Both the position numbers and the translations under genes were made by a program. 35,565 nt of DNA from Candidatus Hydrogenedentota bacterium (GTDB lineage Bacteria; Hydrogenedentota; Hydrogenedentia; Hydrogenedentales; CAITNO01): assembly GCA_012730105.1 (NCBI GenBank), contig JAAYBJ010000158.1, positions 1 to 35,565 of the forward strand. Direction: 5' to 3'. The notes under the pieces were generated by a model that searched no databases, was not told the origin of the DNA, and saw only the letters and a program-made list of their open reading frames with translations. This document shows positions 8,629 to 16,110 of this stretch, piece by piece; position 1 is the stretch's first letter; every line of letters begins with the position of its first letter.

Positions 8629-9339
8629 TTATACCAGTTTCGGCAGCAGCTCCAGAAAATGATTCCAGGAAGGCAGAACATGGTCCGCCCGGGTGCCATC
8701 GGCAAAACTATCATTTACTTCCGTAAAAAGCCCCGCCAGACTGTTGACCTGGTGGGCACCGACAATGTCGGTAGGTTCCAGGTCGCCGATATGAAAGAGT
8801 TCGTGGGGCGCCACACCCAGGCGTTCCGCCGTGCTTTCGAACATGAAACGCTGCGGCTTGGCCACGCCCGTTTCATCGGAAAAGGCGAATGATTTAAAAA
8901 GCGGTAAAAAACCTTCCCGTTCAAGGAGGACGCGCAGGTTGCGCCCCGGACTAAACCCGGTGTCGGATATAAGTGCCACGGGCACCTTTTCCGCGGCAGC
9001 CATCACCGCCTCAAGGGCATTGTCAATCGGCGCGGGAGGATGGACCAGGATAGCTGTTCCAAAGACTTCGGCCAAGTCCTCAGCGCTATCCGAATCCAGG
9101 TACAGCTGATACTTGTCGCAGGCAAGTTCCACCGCGTCCTTGGGCGTCAGGGTATGCTGCGTTTCCAGGTGCTTCCGCATGAAATGGTCCATGATCTCGC
9201 GGAGCGTCTCGTCTGATTCCTCCTCACTGATACCGGTGGCGTCGGAAAGGGCCTTCACCCGGAGGGCATGGCGTTTCGCACCATTGGCGTCACGGAAAAG
9301 GGTGCACCAGAAATCGAAAGTTATCGCACGAACGGTCAT
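8629..9339 (-). CDS. HAD-superfamily hydrolase
   Basis: A 236-residue cytosolic protein with all four haloacid-dehalogenase motifs. Motif I is FDFWCTLFRD with the nucleophile Asp9. Motif II is LISDTG with its Ser/Asp (about 124-129). Motif III is the lysine in GVAKPQRFMF. Motif IV is HIGDLEPTDIVGA. The helical cap lies between motifs I and II (about 20-95). Position +2 after the nucleophile, which is Asp in typical phosphatases, is Trp11, so a classical phosphatase acid/base residue is missing; many uncharacterised HADs share this. The start ATG has AAGGA about 11 bases upstream. It is 96 bases upstream of the GH9 gene on the same strand and divergent from the sialidase/M23 gene. Substrate unknown. 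Confidence 0.9.
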   Translation of the reverse strand: MTVRAITFDFWCTLFRDANGAKRHALRVKALSDATGISEEESDETLREIMDHFMRKHLETQHTLTPKDAVELACDKYQLYLDSDSAEDLAEVFGTAILVHPPAPIDNALEAVMAAAEKVPVALISDTGFSPGRNLRVLLEREGFLPLFKSFAFSDETGVAKPQRFMFESTAERLGVAPHELFHIGDLEPTDIVGAHQVNSLAGLFTEVNDSFADGTRADHVLPSWNHFLELLPKLV

Positions 9340-9436
9340 GGTTACGGCTATCCTTGTGAGGCTGTGACGGGCGTCCGCTGCAACGTCTTGCTCTTTGCCC
9401 CGGCAAAGCGGACTGTGTTTCCCATCAGCGAGTGTT

Positions 9437-9442
9437 TATAAT
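9437..9442 (+). promoter_or_regulatory. Candidate -10 element for the sialidase-like/M23 gene
   Basis: A consensus TATAAT sits 91 bases before the chosen start codon in the divergent intergenic region between the HAD hydrolase and the sialidase-like/M23 gene. No good -35 hexamer lies at 16-18 bases, so the call rests on the -10 and location only. Confidence 0.35.
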
Positions 9443-9532
9443 ACCGAACGCAACACCGAATTACAAGGCTCCGGAAGGAACGGCGCGTTTGCGCCGACCC
9501 TGCCGGTCACCCACAGAAAAAGGCATCCCATC

Positions 9533-12178
9533 ATGCATTATTCAAAGGTTCAGAGAAGTATTGTATTCCTCCTGGCGGCGGGATTGTTCCCTGCCTTTTC
9601 GGCCTGTCCGGACGAATGCGCGCCGGTTCCCTTCGACATCAGCCTGGACACCGTGGTAGAGCATGACGACGGCAAGTTTTTGTGGTTTCATCCGCGCATC
9701 GCCGTCATTCCCCAGGCAGGCAAGGAAGGCAACCCGGCAGTATTCATGACCCTGCAGAAGCACCTGCAGGTGTCAGATTTTTATTCCGGACTTTACTCCA
9801 TGCGCACTGATGACCTGGGCAAGACCTGGGCGGGACCCACCGAAATCCCGGAACTCGCCTGGCGCGACGGGCCGAAGGGTTCCATCCTGGCGGTATGCGA
9901 CGTCACCCCCGGCTATCATCCCATTACCGGCAAGGTGCTCGCCATCGGCGCGCAACTGTACTACCAACCCGACGGCAGCCTGTTTGAAAAAACGGACCGC
10001 GCGGACCAGACCGCCTATGCCGTTTACGATCCGGGAACCGGAAAATGGACCGGATGGAAGGTGATCGAAATGCCCGGTGATCCGAAATTTAATTTCGCGC
10101 GCAATGCTTGCGCACAATGGCTGATCGAGCCAAACGGCGATCTCCTGTTGCCCCTGTATTTCGGCGTTGACGCGAAACAGGATTTTTCGGTCACCGTGGC
10201 GCGCTGTTCTTTTGACAGCAAAACGATCACCTATCTTGAACACGGCACGGAAATGACCGTCAGCGGCGGCCGCGGCCTGTGCGAACCGTCCCTGGCCCGA
10301 TTCCGGGACCGCTACTTCCTGACCCTGCGCAACGATGCGGGCGGATATGTCACCTCAAGTCGCGACGGGCTTCACTTTGACCCCATCACCCCGTGGCAGT
10401 TTGACGACGGAGGGGAGTTGGGCTCCTACAACACGCAGCAGCACTGGGTCACTCATTCGGACGGACTTTTCCTGGTCTATACACGGCGAGGCGCGGACAA
10501 CGACCACGTTTTCCGCCACCGTGCTCCGCTCTTTATCGCACAGATCAATCCCGACACGCTGCGGGTTCTGCGTGCCACCGAACGCGTGCTGATCCCGGAA
10601 CGGGGCGCGACACTGGGTAACTTCGGCGCCGCGGCCGTCAACGAGCATGAATCCTGGGTCACCGTCAACGAGGGTATCTGGGATGACGACATTTGCGCGC
10701 GCGGCGCGAAAGGCACCCTGTTCTGCGCCCGGATACACTGGCAGGCCCCCAACCTCGCCGTACGCTTCCCCTACCCTTCGCAGCCCACCCTCTTCTCCTT
10801 AACAGACATGAACGTCAACGAACCCGCCGAAGTCTCGCTGTCGGACGGCGTTCCTGCGGCCGTTGAAGTTCTGGAACTGACGGAAACCCGCGACCCCATC
10901 CGGGACGCCATGCGCCGCGCAGACGTGCGCGTGAAAATCAACGACGAAGAAACAGTGATCAACTCCGGCCTGTATAACCGGCCCGTTTCCGTTGGCGGCG
11001 TGCTGGTAGACTGTCCCGTCACCAAGGGGTACAACCTCGGTAGCGGCGACGATCCCTGGAGCCTGAAGAAAGACGTCCGACTGCGTGTTTGGCCGGGGAA
11101 CAGTCCGCTGACCGATCCGGCCACGTTTGTATATCCCATTAACCAGGTATGGCACGGATCACTTACCTGGTTCGACAACGAACCTGTGGACGGCGGCGCC
11201 ACGATATCAAAAACCGTCTATTACCACTCGGGCATCGACATCGGCGGCGTGGAAGGGCGCACCCGGGTGCTGGCCGCAACGGATGCACTGGTCGTGTCCG
11301 CAAGGGACATCACCTTGCCGGGCTTCACGGAAGACACGCCGATCAAGCCCCGCGCCGATGTTATTTACCTGTATGACGCCCGGGGCTGGTTCTATCGCTA
11401 CAGTCATTTCCACACCATCGACACTGCCATACAACCGGGAATCTATGTCCGCAAAGGCGACTTTCTCGGGCTGGTAGGCAAGGAGGGTGCCAGCGGCGGG
11501 TGGTCTCACCTGCATTTTGAAATCAAGTGCCGGCAACCCGGCGGCGGCTGGGGAACATTACCTTCCCACGCGCTTATCCGGGAAGCTTATATGCGGGAGT
11601 ATCACCCCGATCTGCTCGCCTGCGCCCGACAGCGACACCTGATCAAAGCGGGCGAAACGGTAACCTTGGACGCCTCCCATTCCTGGAGCGCGGCAGGCGA
11701 TATCATCGCCTATGAATGGCGCTTTACGGATGGCGAAACGGCTTCCGGCGTTCAGGTGGAACGAACGTATCCGCAACCGGGCAAATACGAGGAAATTCTG
11801 AAGATAACGGACAGTGCGGGAAAGGAGGACTATGATTTCGCGCTGGTGCAGGTTCTCGACCCGGAACAGCCCGAACGCTACACGCCTTCGCTGCACCTCG
11901 CTTTTGCACCCAGCCTGAACCTCAAGCCCGGCGACGCGGTCACCTTTTCCGTGCGGGCCTTCGGTTTTGACGGCGGTGAAGAACACTGGGATTTCGGGGA
12001 CGGCAGTCCCGGGATACGGACGCAGTCGGGACAAAACAAGGATCCACACGCCCCGAACGGCTACACCTTTCTTGAGCACGCCTACGAAAACGCCGGAGAG
12101 TACATCGTCACGGTACACCGCGAGAACACAAAAGACATCCCGGCCTTCGCCCACCTGCAGGTGCGGGTCGGACCGTGA
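9533..12178 (+). CDS. Exported sialidase-like / M23 metallopeptidase / double PKD protein
   Basis: An 881-residue secreted multidomain protein. Residues 1-24 are a signal peptide ending near AFSAC, so lipoprotein processing at Cys25 is possible. Residues about 40-400 form a sialidase-like beta-propeller with an Asp-box motif (RTDDLGKTW, 91-99) and a late blade (FGAAAVNEHESWVTVNEGIW). Residues about 535-670 are a lysostaphin-type M23 domain: zinc ligands His565 and Asp569 in HSGIDIGG, and the HLHFE motif with His659 and His661; the YRYSHFH segment also fits. Two PKD domains follow (about 700-775 and 795-880, with YEWRFTDG and EHWDFGDGSP). The expected role is binding and cleaving peptide cross-links or glycan-linked proteins outside the cytoplasm. 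I chose ATG 9533 because it precedes the signal peptide; the frame is open further upstream. Confidence 0.9.
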   Translation: MHYSKVQRSIVFLLAAGLFPAFSACPDECAPVPFDISLDTVVEHDDGKFLWFHPRIAVIPQAGKEGNPAVFMTLQKHLQVSDFYSGLYSMRTDDLGKTWAGPTEIPELAWRDGPKGSILAVCDVTPGYHPITGKVLAIGAQLYYQPDGSLFEKTDRADQTAYAVYDPGTGKWTGWKVIEMPGDPKFNFARNACAQWLIEPNGDLLLPLYFGVDAKQDFSVTVARCSFDSKTITYLEHGTEMTVSGGRGLCEPSLARFRDRYFLTLRNDAGGYVTSSRDGLHFDPITPWQFDDGGELGSYNTQQHWVTHSDGLFLVYTRRGADNDHVFRHRAPLFIAQINPDTLRVLRATERVLIPERGATLGNFGAAAVNEHESWVTVNEGIWDDDICARGAKGTLFCARIHWQAPNLAVRFPYPSQPTLFSLTDMNVNEPAEVSLSDGVPAAVEVLELTETRDPIRDAMRRADVRVKINDEETVINSGLYNRPVSVGGVLVDCPVTKGYNLGSGDDPWSLKKDVRLRVWPGNSPLTDPATFVYPINQVWHGSLTWFDNEPVDGGATISKTVYYHSGIDIGGVEGRTRVLAATDALVVSARDITLPGFTEDTPIKPRADVIYLYDARGWFYRYSHFHTIDTAIQPGIYVRKGDFLGLVGKEGASGGWSHLHFEIKCRQPGGGWGTLPSHALIREAYMREYHPDLLACARQRHLIKAGETVTLDASHSWSAAGDIIAYEWRFTDGETASGVQVERTYPQPGKYEEILKITDSAGKEDYDFALVQVLDPEQPERYTPSLHLAFAPSLNLKPGDAVTFSVRAFGFDGGEEHWDFGDGSPGIRTQSGQNKDPHAPNGYTFLEHAYENAGEYIVTVHRENTKDIPAFAHLQVRVGP

Positions 12179-12217
12179 GCTAACGCACAGACCCTGGTCA
12201 GGAACAAACAGCATGAG

Positions 12218-12276
12218 GCGACATCGACCGATCGGACGGATTAAACCGATCGGTCTGATCCCTTCCGAGATGTCGC
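12218..12276. other. Long bulged inverted repeat after the sialidase/M23 gene
   Basis: Outer arms GCGACATC (12218-12225) and GATGTCGC (12269-12276) and inner arms GACCGATCGG (12226-12235) and CCGATCGGTC (12246-12255) are both perfect. They form an 18-bp stem with a 10-base loop and a 13-base bulge on one side. There is no T-run, so this is not a plain intrinsic terminator. It could be an mRNA 3'-end structure, a leader element for the next gene or an operator dyad. Confidence 0.55.
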
Positions 12277-12315
12277 GAAAACCGCCCTACCTTTCATCGC
12301 CGCTTTTTGTTATGA

Positions 12316-12321
12316 TATAAA
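12316..12321 (+). promoter_or_regulatory. Candidate -10 region for the Gfo/Idh/MocA-like gene
   Basis: An AT-rich patch contains overlapping TATGAT (12311-12316) and TATAAA (12316-12321) in an otherwise GC-rich gap, about 135 bases before the start codon. The -35 match is weak. Confidence 0.3.
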
Positions 12322-12454
12322 ATCTAACCGGTCGGCGGTAGTGGGCAACAACTGCCGTACCCGGACATTCTGTATCGTGGTTCGGTTGCCGGGGAGGCGG
12401 GATCCCGGGCCCGTACCAGTTTTGAACACTGTTATGGGGAAAAGGAAGGAACGC

Positions 12455-13420
12455 ATGGAGTCTGTAAAAATCGGTTTCATCGGCTGCGGCGGCATAGCCG
12501 CAGTGCACCGGGACCGGCTCGTACGAAGAAATGATATTGAACTTGTCGGATGTTGCGACATCCTCCCCGAACAGGCGGAAAGCTTTGCGGCCCGATGGCG
12601 GATACCTATTTTTAAGGACGCTGTTTCCCTGTACGACAATGCCCGCCCGCACGCAGTCTACATCTCGGTACCCCCATTCGCCCACGGCGCACTCGAAACG
12701 GAGGCCGCCGCGAGGGGCATCCACCTGTTCGTCGAAATGCCTGTCGCCCTGGACCTCCAGACGGCACGCGCCATAAGCGCGGCCATACGCAAGGCGAAGG
12801 TACTCGCCATGGTCGGGTACTGTTACCGGTACTGTGATTTGACGCAGCAAGCCCACCGCCTGCTGGCCGGGGAAGTCATTTCCCTGGCAACGGGCAGGTT
12901 CCATTGCGGCATGCCCGAAGCAGACTGGTGGCGGCGCCGGGAACAAAGCGGCGGCCAGATCGTGGAACAGACCACCCATGTCATTGACCTGCTGCTTCAC
13001 CTTTGCGGCCCGGTTTCAGAAGTGCATGCCATGGGCGCCCACGGCTGCATGTCTAAAATAAAAAATTTCGACGTGGACGAAAGCAGCGTGATCAATCTGC
13101 GCCTGAAAACAGGGGCAGTGGCTTCCATTTCGTCCACCTGCATTTTGAACCACCCCGGCAGCATGTCTTTGGAAATCGCCACGCCGCGTCTCTGTCTTGC
13201 CTTGACCAATGAAACGTTGCGCGTCCGGGAGGACCACAAGATCGTCGAATATCTCAACCATACCGACATGTACGAGAAAGAGAGCGAACTGTTTATCCAT
13301 GCCGTTCAACAGGGCAAGCGCGGTGGCATTCGAAGCACCTACGCAGACGCGATAAAAACGCTGCGCGTGACACTCGCCGCCAACGAGTCTATTCAAACAG
13401 GCCTGCCTGTCGTATTATAA
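12455..13420 (+). CDS. Gfo/Idh/MocA-family oxidoreductase-like protein with altered EKP motif
   Basis: A 321-residue protein. The N-terminal Rossmann fold starts with KIGFIGCGGIAAVHRDRL (nucleotide-binding GCGGIA at 10-15), followed by YISVPPFAH, where sugar dehydrogenases of this family read the NAD(P) ring. The C-terminal alpha/beta substrate domain runs from about 125 to 321 and includes GGQIVEQTTHVIDLLLHLCG, the usual helix carrying the family's catalytic histidine. The motif that is normally EKP, with a lysine contacting cofactor and substrate, reads EMP (residues 94-96). Activity may therefore be altered or absent. AAGGAAGGA just before ATG 12455 fixes the start; the frame is open further upstream. 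The aldo-keto reductase follows 78 bases later, suggesting cotranscription. Substrate unknown. Confidence 0.9.
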   Translation: MESVKIGFIGCGGIAAVHRDRLVRRNDIELVGCCDILPEQAESFAARWRIPIFKDAVSLYDNARPHAVYISVPPFAHGALETEAAARGIHLFVEMPVALDLQTARAISAAIRKAKVLAMVGYCYRYCDLTQQAHRLLAGEVISLATGRFHCGMPEADWWRRREQSGGQIVEQTTHVIDLLLHLCGPVSEVHAMGAHGCMSKIKNFDVDESSVINLRLKTGAVASISSTCILNHPGSMSLEIATPRLCLALTNETLRVREDHKIVEYLNHTDMYEKESELFIHAVQQGKRGGIRSTYADAIKTLRVTLAANESIQTGLPVVL

Positions 13421-13498
13421 TGGCGGTGCGAACAGAAGGTTCCGGCAGTCTTCCAGCCCCGGTTTCCGGGAAAGCCGCCGATGATGCAAGGAGTATTC

Positions 13499-14494
13499 AT
13501 GTACTATAGAACACTCGGAACGAGCGGTCTTAACGTTTCCGTGATAGCTTTCGGCGCCTGGCAGATAGGCGATCCGGACTTCTGGGGAGCGGACGCCGAG
13601 GCCGACCCGGACGGCGTGGTGGGCGCTGCGGTCGACGCGGGGATCAACCTGTTCGATACAGCCGAAGTGTACGGCGACGGGCGCTCGGAAGAGGTGCTGG
13701 GGAAAGCCCTCCGGGGGCGCAGAGACAAAGTGTACATCGCCTCCAAGGCATTCACGGAAAGCTGCACGCCCGAAGGACTGCGCATCGCCTGCGAAAACAG
13801 CCTGCGCCGCCTGGGCACTGACCATATCGACCTGTACCAGATTCATTGGCCCTTTACCGCCTCCGCCTATGAGGAAATCACGCCCGTACTCCAAGCCCTG
13901 AAAACGGAAGGCAAAATACGGGAAATCGGCGTGTCCAATTTCGGTCCGGAAGACCTCGACACCTGGATGAAAATTGGCGCGGCGGTGTCCAATCAGATCG
14001 GGTATAACATGCTCTTCCGCGCGCCGGAATATGAGATGCTCCCGGCGTGCCGGCGCTACGATCTGAGCATCCTGGCCTACATGCCCCTCATGCAGGGACT
14101 GTTGTCCGGACGCTATCGACAACTGGACGACATCCCCATGAAGCGTCGCAGGTCGCGCCATTTCGCCGCTTCCCGGGAAGGCACGCGCCATGGCGAACCA
14201 GGTCACGAAGAACTGCTGTCGGATACACTGGAAGAATTGTCGGACTTCGCCGAGGCGGTCCATGTTCCCCTGGCAGTGCTCAGTTTGAGCTGGCTGATCG
14301 CTCAGCCGGGCCTCACCTCGGCCATTGTCGGCGCCCGCAAAATCAACCAGCTGCTGGCCAACCTGCAGGCGGCGGAACTCGACGTGGGTCCGGCCGCCAT
14401 CGCCCAGCTGAATGAAATCTCTTACCCCCTGAAACGGGCTATGGGCTATAATTGCGACATGTGGGAAACGGACGCGAATTCTCGAATTCATTAA
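13499..14494 (+). CDS. Aldo/keto reductase
   Basis: A 331-residue NADPH-dependent aldo/keto reductase with a TIM-barrel fold. The catalytic tetrad is visible: Asp53 and Tyr58 in FDTAEVYGDG, Lys83 in ASKAF, and His116 in DLYQIHWP. The C-terminal cofactor segment is present (LTSAIVGARKINQLLANL). The N-terminal MYYRTLGTSGLNVSVIAFGAW is typical of the YajO/AKR11-13 type. AAGGAG lies 5 bases before ATG 13499, which decides the start; the frame is open 6 codons upstream. It lies 78 bases after the Gfo/Idh/MocA-like gene and 13 bases before a glycosyltransferase gene, so the three likely form one transcript. The physiological carbonyl substrate is unknown. Confidence 0.93.
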   Translation: MYYRTLGTSGLNVSVIAFGAWQIGDPDFWGADAEADPDGVVGAAVDAGINLFDTAEVYGDGRSEEVLGKALRGRRDKVYIASKAFTESCTPEGLRIACENSLRRLGTDHIDLYQIHWPFTASAYEEITPVLQALKTEGKIREIGVSNFGPEDLDTWMKIGAAVSNQIGYNMLFRAPEYEMLPACRRYDLSILAYMPLMQGLLSGRYRQLDDIPMKRRRSRHFAASREGTRHGEPGHEELLSDTLEELSDFAEAVHVPLAVLSLSWLIAQPGLTSAIVGARKINQLLANLQAAELDVGPAAIAQLNEISYPLKRAMGYNCDMWETDANSRIH

Positions 14495-14507
14495 ACTGAC
14501 GGTTACC

Positions 14508-15470
14508 ATGATTACATTTGTCATCCCCGTATATAACGAATCGGCCACGCTGGAGCGGCTGGCGCAAGGCATTCATGAAAACATCGGCAGCCACCCCTAC
14601 CGCATTCTGTTCATCGACGACGGCAGCACCGACGGCTCCTGGGATATCTTGCGCGCCCTGCGCGAACGAAACAGCGTCGTGGACATTGTCCGGCTGCGCC
14701 GCAATTTCGGCAAGACAAGCGCCTTGGCCGCCGGATTCGCCCTGGCGCACGGGGACATCATTGTCACCATGGACGCCGACCTGCAGGACGACCCCAAAGA
14801 AATACCGGCGTTGCTGGCCAAACTCGATGAGGGGTATGACGTGATATGCGGCTGGAAACAGCGGCGTCATGACCCCTGGCACAAAACCGTGCCGTCCCGA
14901 ATTTTCAACGCGTGGATTTCACGCACCTTCCAACTCCCGCTGCACGATGTTAACAGCGGTTTTAAGGTAATCCGGGGCGAGGTGGCGTCTCAGCTGCCCT
15001 TGTGGAGTGACATGCACCGCCTGATTCCCGTGTTTGCCGCCAATATGGGTTACAAGGTGACGGAAATTCCCGTACAGCACCATCCCCGCACCCACGGCAA
15101 ATCCAAGTACGGCTTTGAAAGGTTTATACGGGGCGCCATGGACGCCATCACCGCGACTTTTCTGACACGTTACGGCGACGCGCCCGGCCAGTATTTCGGC
15201 CGGATGATGTTGTTCTGCGGCTCCTTGGTCATTCTTTCCCTGATCGTAGCACTGATTTCCGGGTTGGCCGTCCCGGCCTTGTACAGTGACGCGCCGCACA
15301 ATGAACAGCTGGCACTCACGGCCATCGTGCTGATGCTGGTGCTGATCAGTCTTGTAATTATCAGTATCGGCGCGCTGGGACTCGGCCTGGGCTTGTTGGG
15401 AGAACTGCTCTTACGTTACCTGCCGGCGCCGGATCCGAAACGGCGCATCGCGGAAACACACATGGGGTGA
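14508..15470 (+). CDS. Membrane-anchored GT2 glycosyltransferase (polyprenyl-phosphate type)
   Basis: A 320-residue enzyme resembling dolichol/undecaprenyl-phosphate glycosyltransferases (DPM1/GtrB/ArnC style), which load a sugar from a nucleotide donor onto polyprenyl phosphate at the inner membrane. Motifs: VIPVYNES (5-12), FIDDGSTDGSWD (35-46), NFGKTSALAAGF, the donor/metal-binding MDADLQDDP (88-96), and the HPRTHGKSKYG stretch (192-202) seen in this subgroup. Two membrane helices lie at about 233-257 and 270-298, followed by a basic C-terminal tail. The gene starts 13 bases after the aldo/keto reductase stop. A second, different GT2 is at 24222-25355. The sugar is unknown. Confidence 0.92.
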   Translation: MITFVIPVYNESATLERLAQGIHENIGSHPYRILFIDDGSTDGSWDILRALRERNSVVDIVRLRRNFGKTSALAAGFALAHGDIIVTMDADLQDDPKEIPALLAKLDEGYDVICGWKQRRHDPWHKTVPSRIFNAWISRTFQLPLHDVNSGFKVIRGEVASQLPLWSDMHRLIPVFAANMGYKVTEIPVQHHPRTHGKSKYGFERFIRGAMDAITATFLTRYGDAPGQYFGRMMLFCGSLVILSLIVALISGLAVPALYSDAPHNEQLALTAIVLMLVLISLVIISIGALGLGLGLLGELLLRYLPAPDPKRRIAETHMG

Positions 15471-15547
15471 CGTGAAGCCCGGGTATGCCTGTCTTGTAAG
15501 CGTGTAATCAAGCGTTGATACGGCGTCTGAATAGAGGAGATTACTAT

Positions 15548-16039
15548 ATGGTCAACAAGATGGAAAGTCACCCTCTGGAAGGGAAAAAGGCGCCCGGTTT
15601 TTCCCTGGAATCCGGCAGCGGCGCCACAGTCATACTTTCGGGGCTCAAAGGCAAAATCGTAGTGCTGTATTTTTACCCGAAAGACAACACTTCCGGATGC
15701 ACCCTGGAAGCAAAGGAATTCCGCGACCTCCGGCAGGAATTCGACGCACTGGGCGCCGTTGTACTCGGCGTGAGCCCGGATAGCGCGGCTTCCCACTGCA
15801 AATTCGCCGACAAGTATGAACTGGGCTTTGAATTGCTGGCCGATACCGATCACACCCTTGCGGAACAATACGGGGTGTGGGCGGAGAAAAGCATGTATGG
15901 TAAAAAGTACATGGGCATTGTGAGAACCACCTTTCTCATTGACGGCAAGGGTAAAATCCATCACGTCTGGAGCAAAGTGAAACCCGCGGGCCACGCCGCG
16001 GAAGTGCTCGACACCGTCCGGGAACTGGCCACTTCTTAA
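15548..16039 (+). CDS. bcp: Peroxiredoxin, BCP/PrxQ family, shifted resolving cysteine
   Basis: A 163-residue thiol peroxidase that reduces hydroperoxides using thioredoxin-type donors. The thioredoxin fold and peroxidatic site are present: YFYPKDNTSGCTLEAKEFRDL with peroxidatic Cys51. The family's common resolving cysteine five residues later is Lys56 here. Another cysteine, Cys84 in the SAASHCKFADKY helix, lies near the position used by the second PrxQ subgroup with a resolving cysteine in helix 3, so it may serve instead; this is inference. The C-terminal strands RTTFLIDGKGKIHHVW are standard. GAGGAG before ATG 15548 fixes the start. Its role next to a glycosyltransferase and a symporter is probably general oxidative defence. 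Confidence 0.92.
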   Translation: MVNKMESHPLEGKKAPGFSLESGSGATVILSGLKGKIVVLYFYPKDNTSGCTLEAKEFRDLRQEFDALGAVVLGVSPDSAASHCKFADKYELGFELLADTDHTLAEQYGVWAEKSMYGKKYMGIVRTTFLIDGKGKIHHVWSKVKPAGHAAEVLDTVRELATS

Positions 16040-16110
16040 GTGGGTTTTACGCGGTCGCTTTCCCTTTTTTGCCCGGTGTAATAACGCAACAAATTAAAAA
16101 GGATGCATTC

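Noticed and set aside
14476-14489. GAATTCTCGAATTC-like repeat at the end of the aldo/keto reductase gene
   Set aside because: Short chance palindrome within coding sequence, with no second copy or function suggested.
13415-14572. 385-codon minus-strand frame opposite the aldo/keto reductase
   Set aside because: Shadow frame; the plus-strand enzyme has its full catalytic tetrad.
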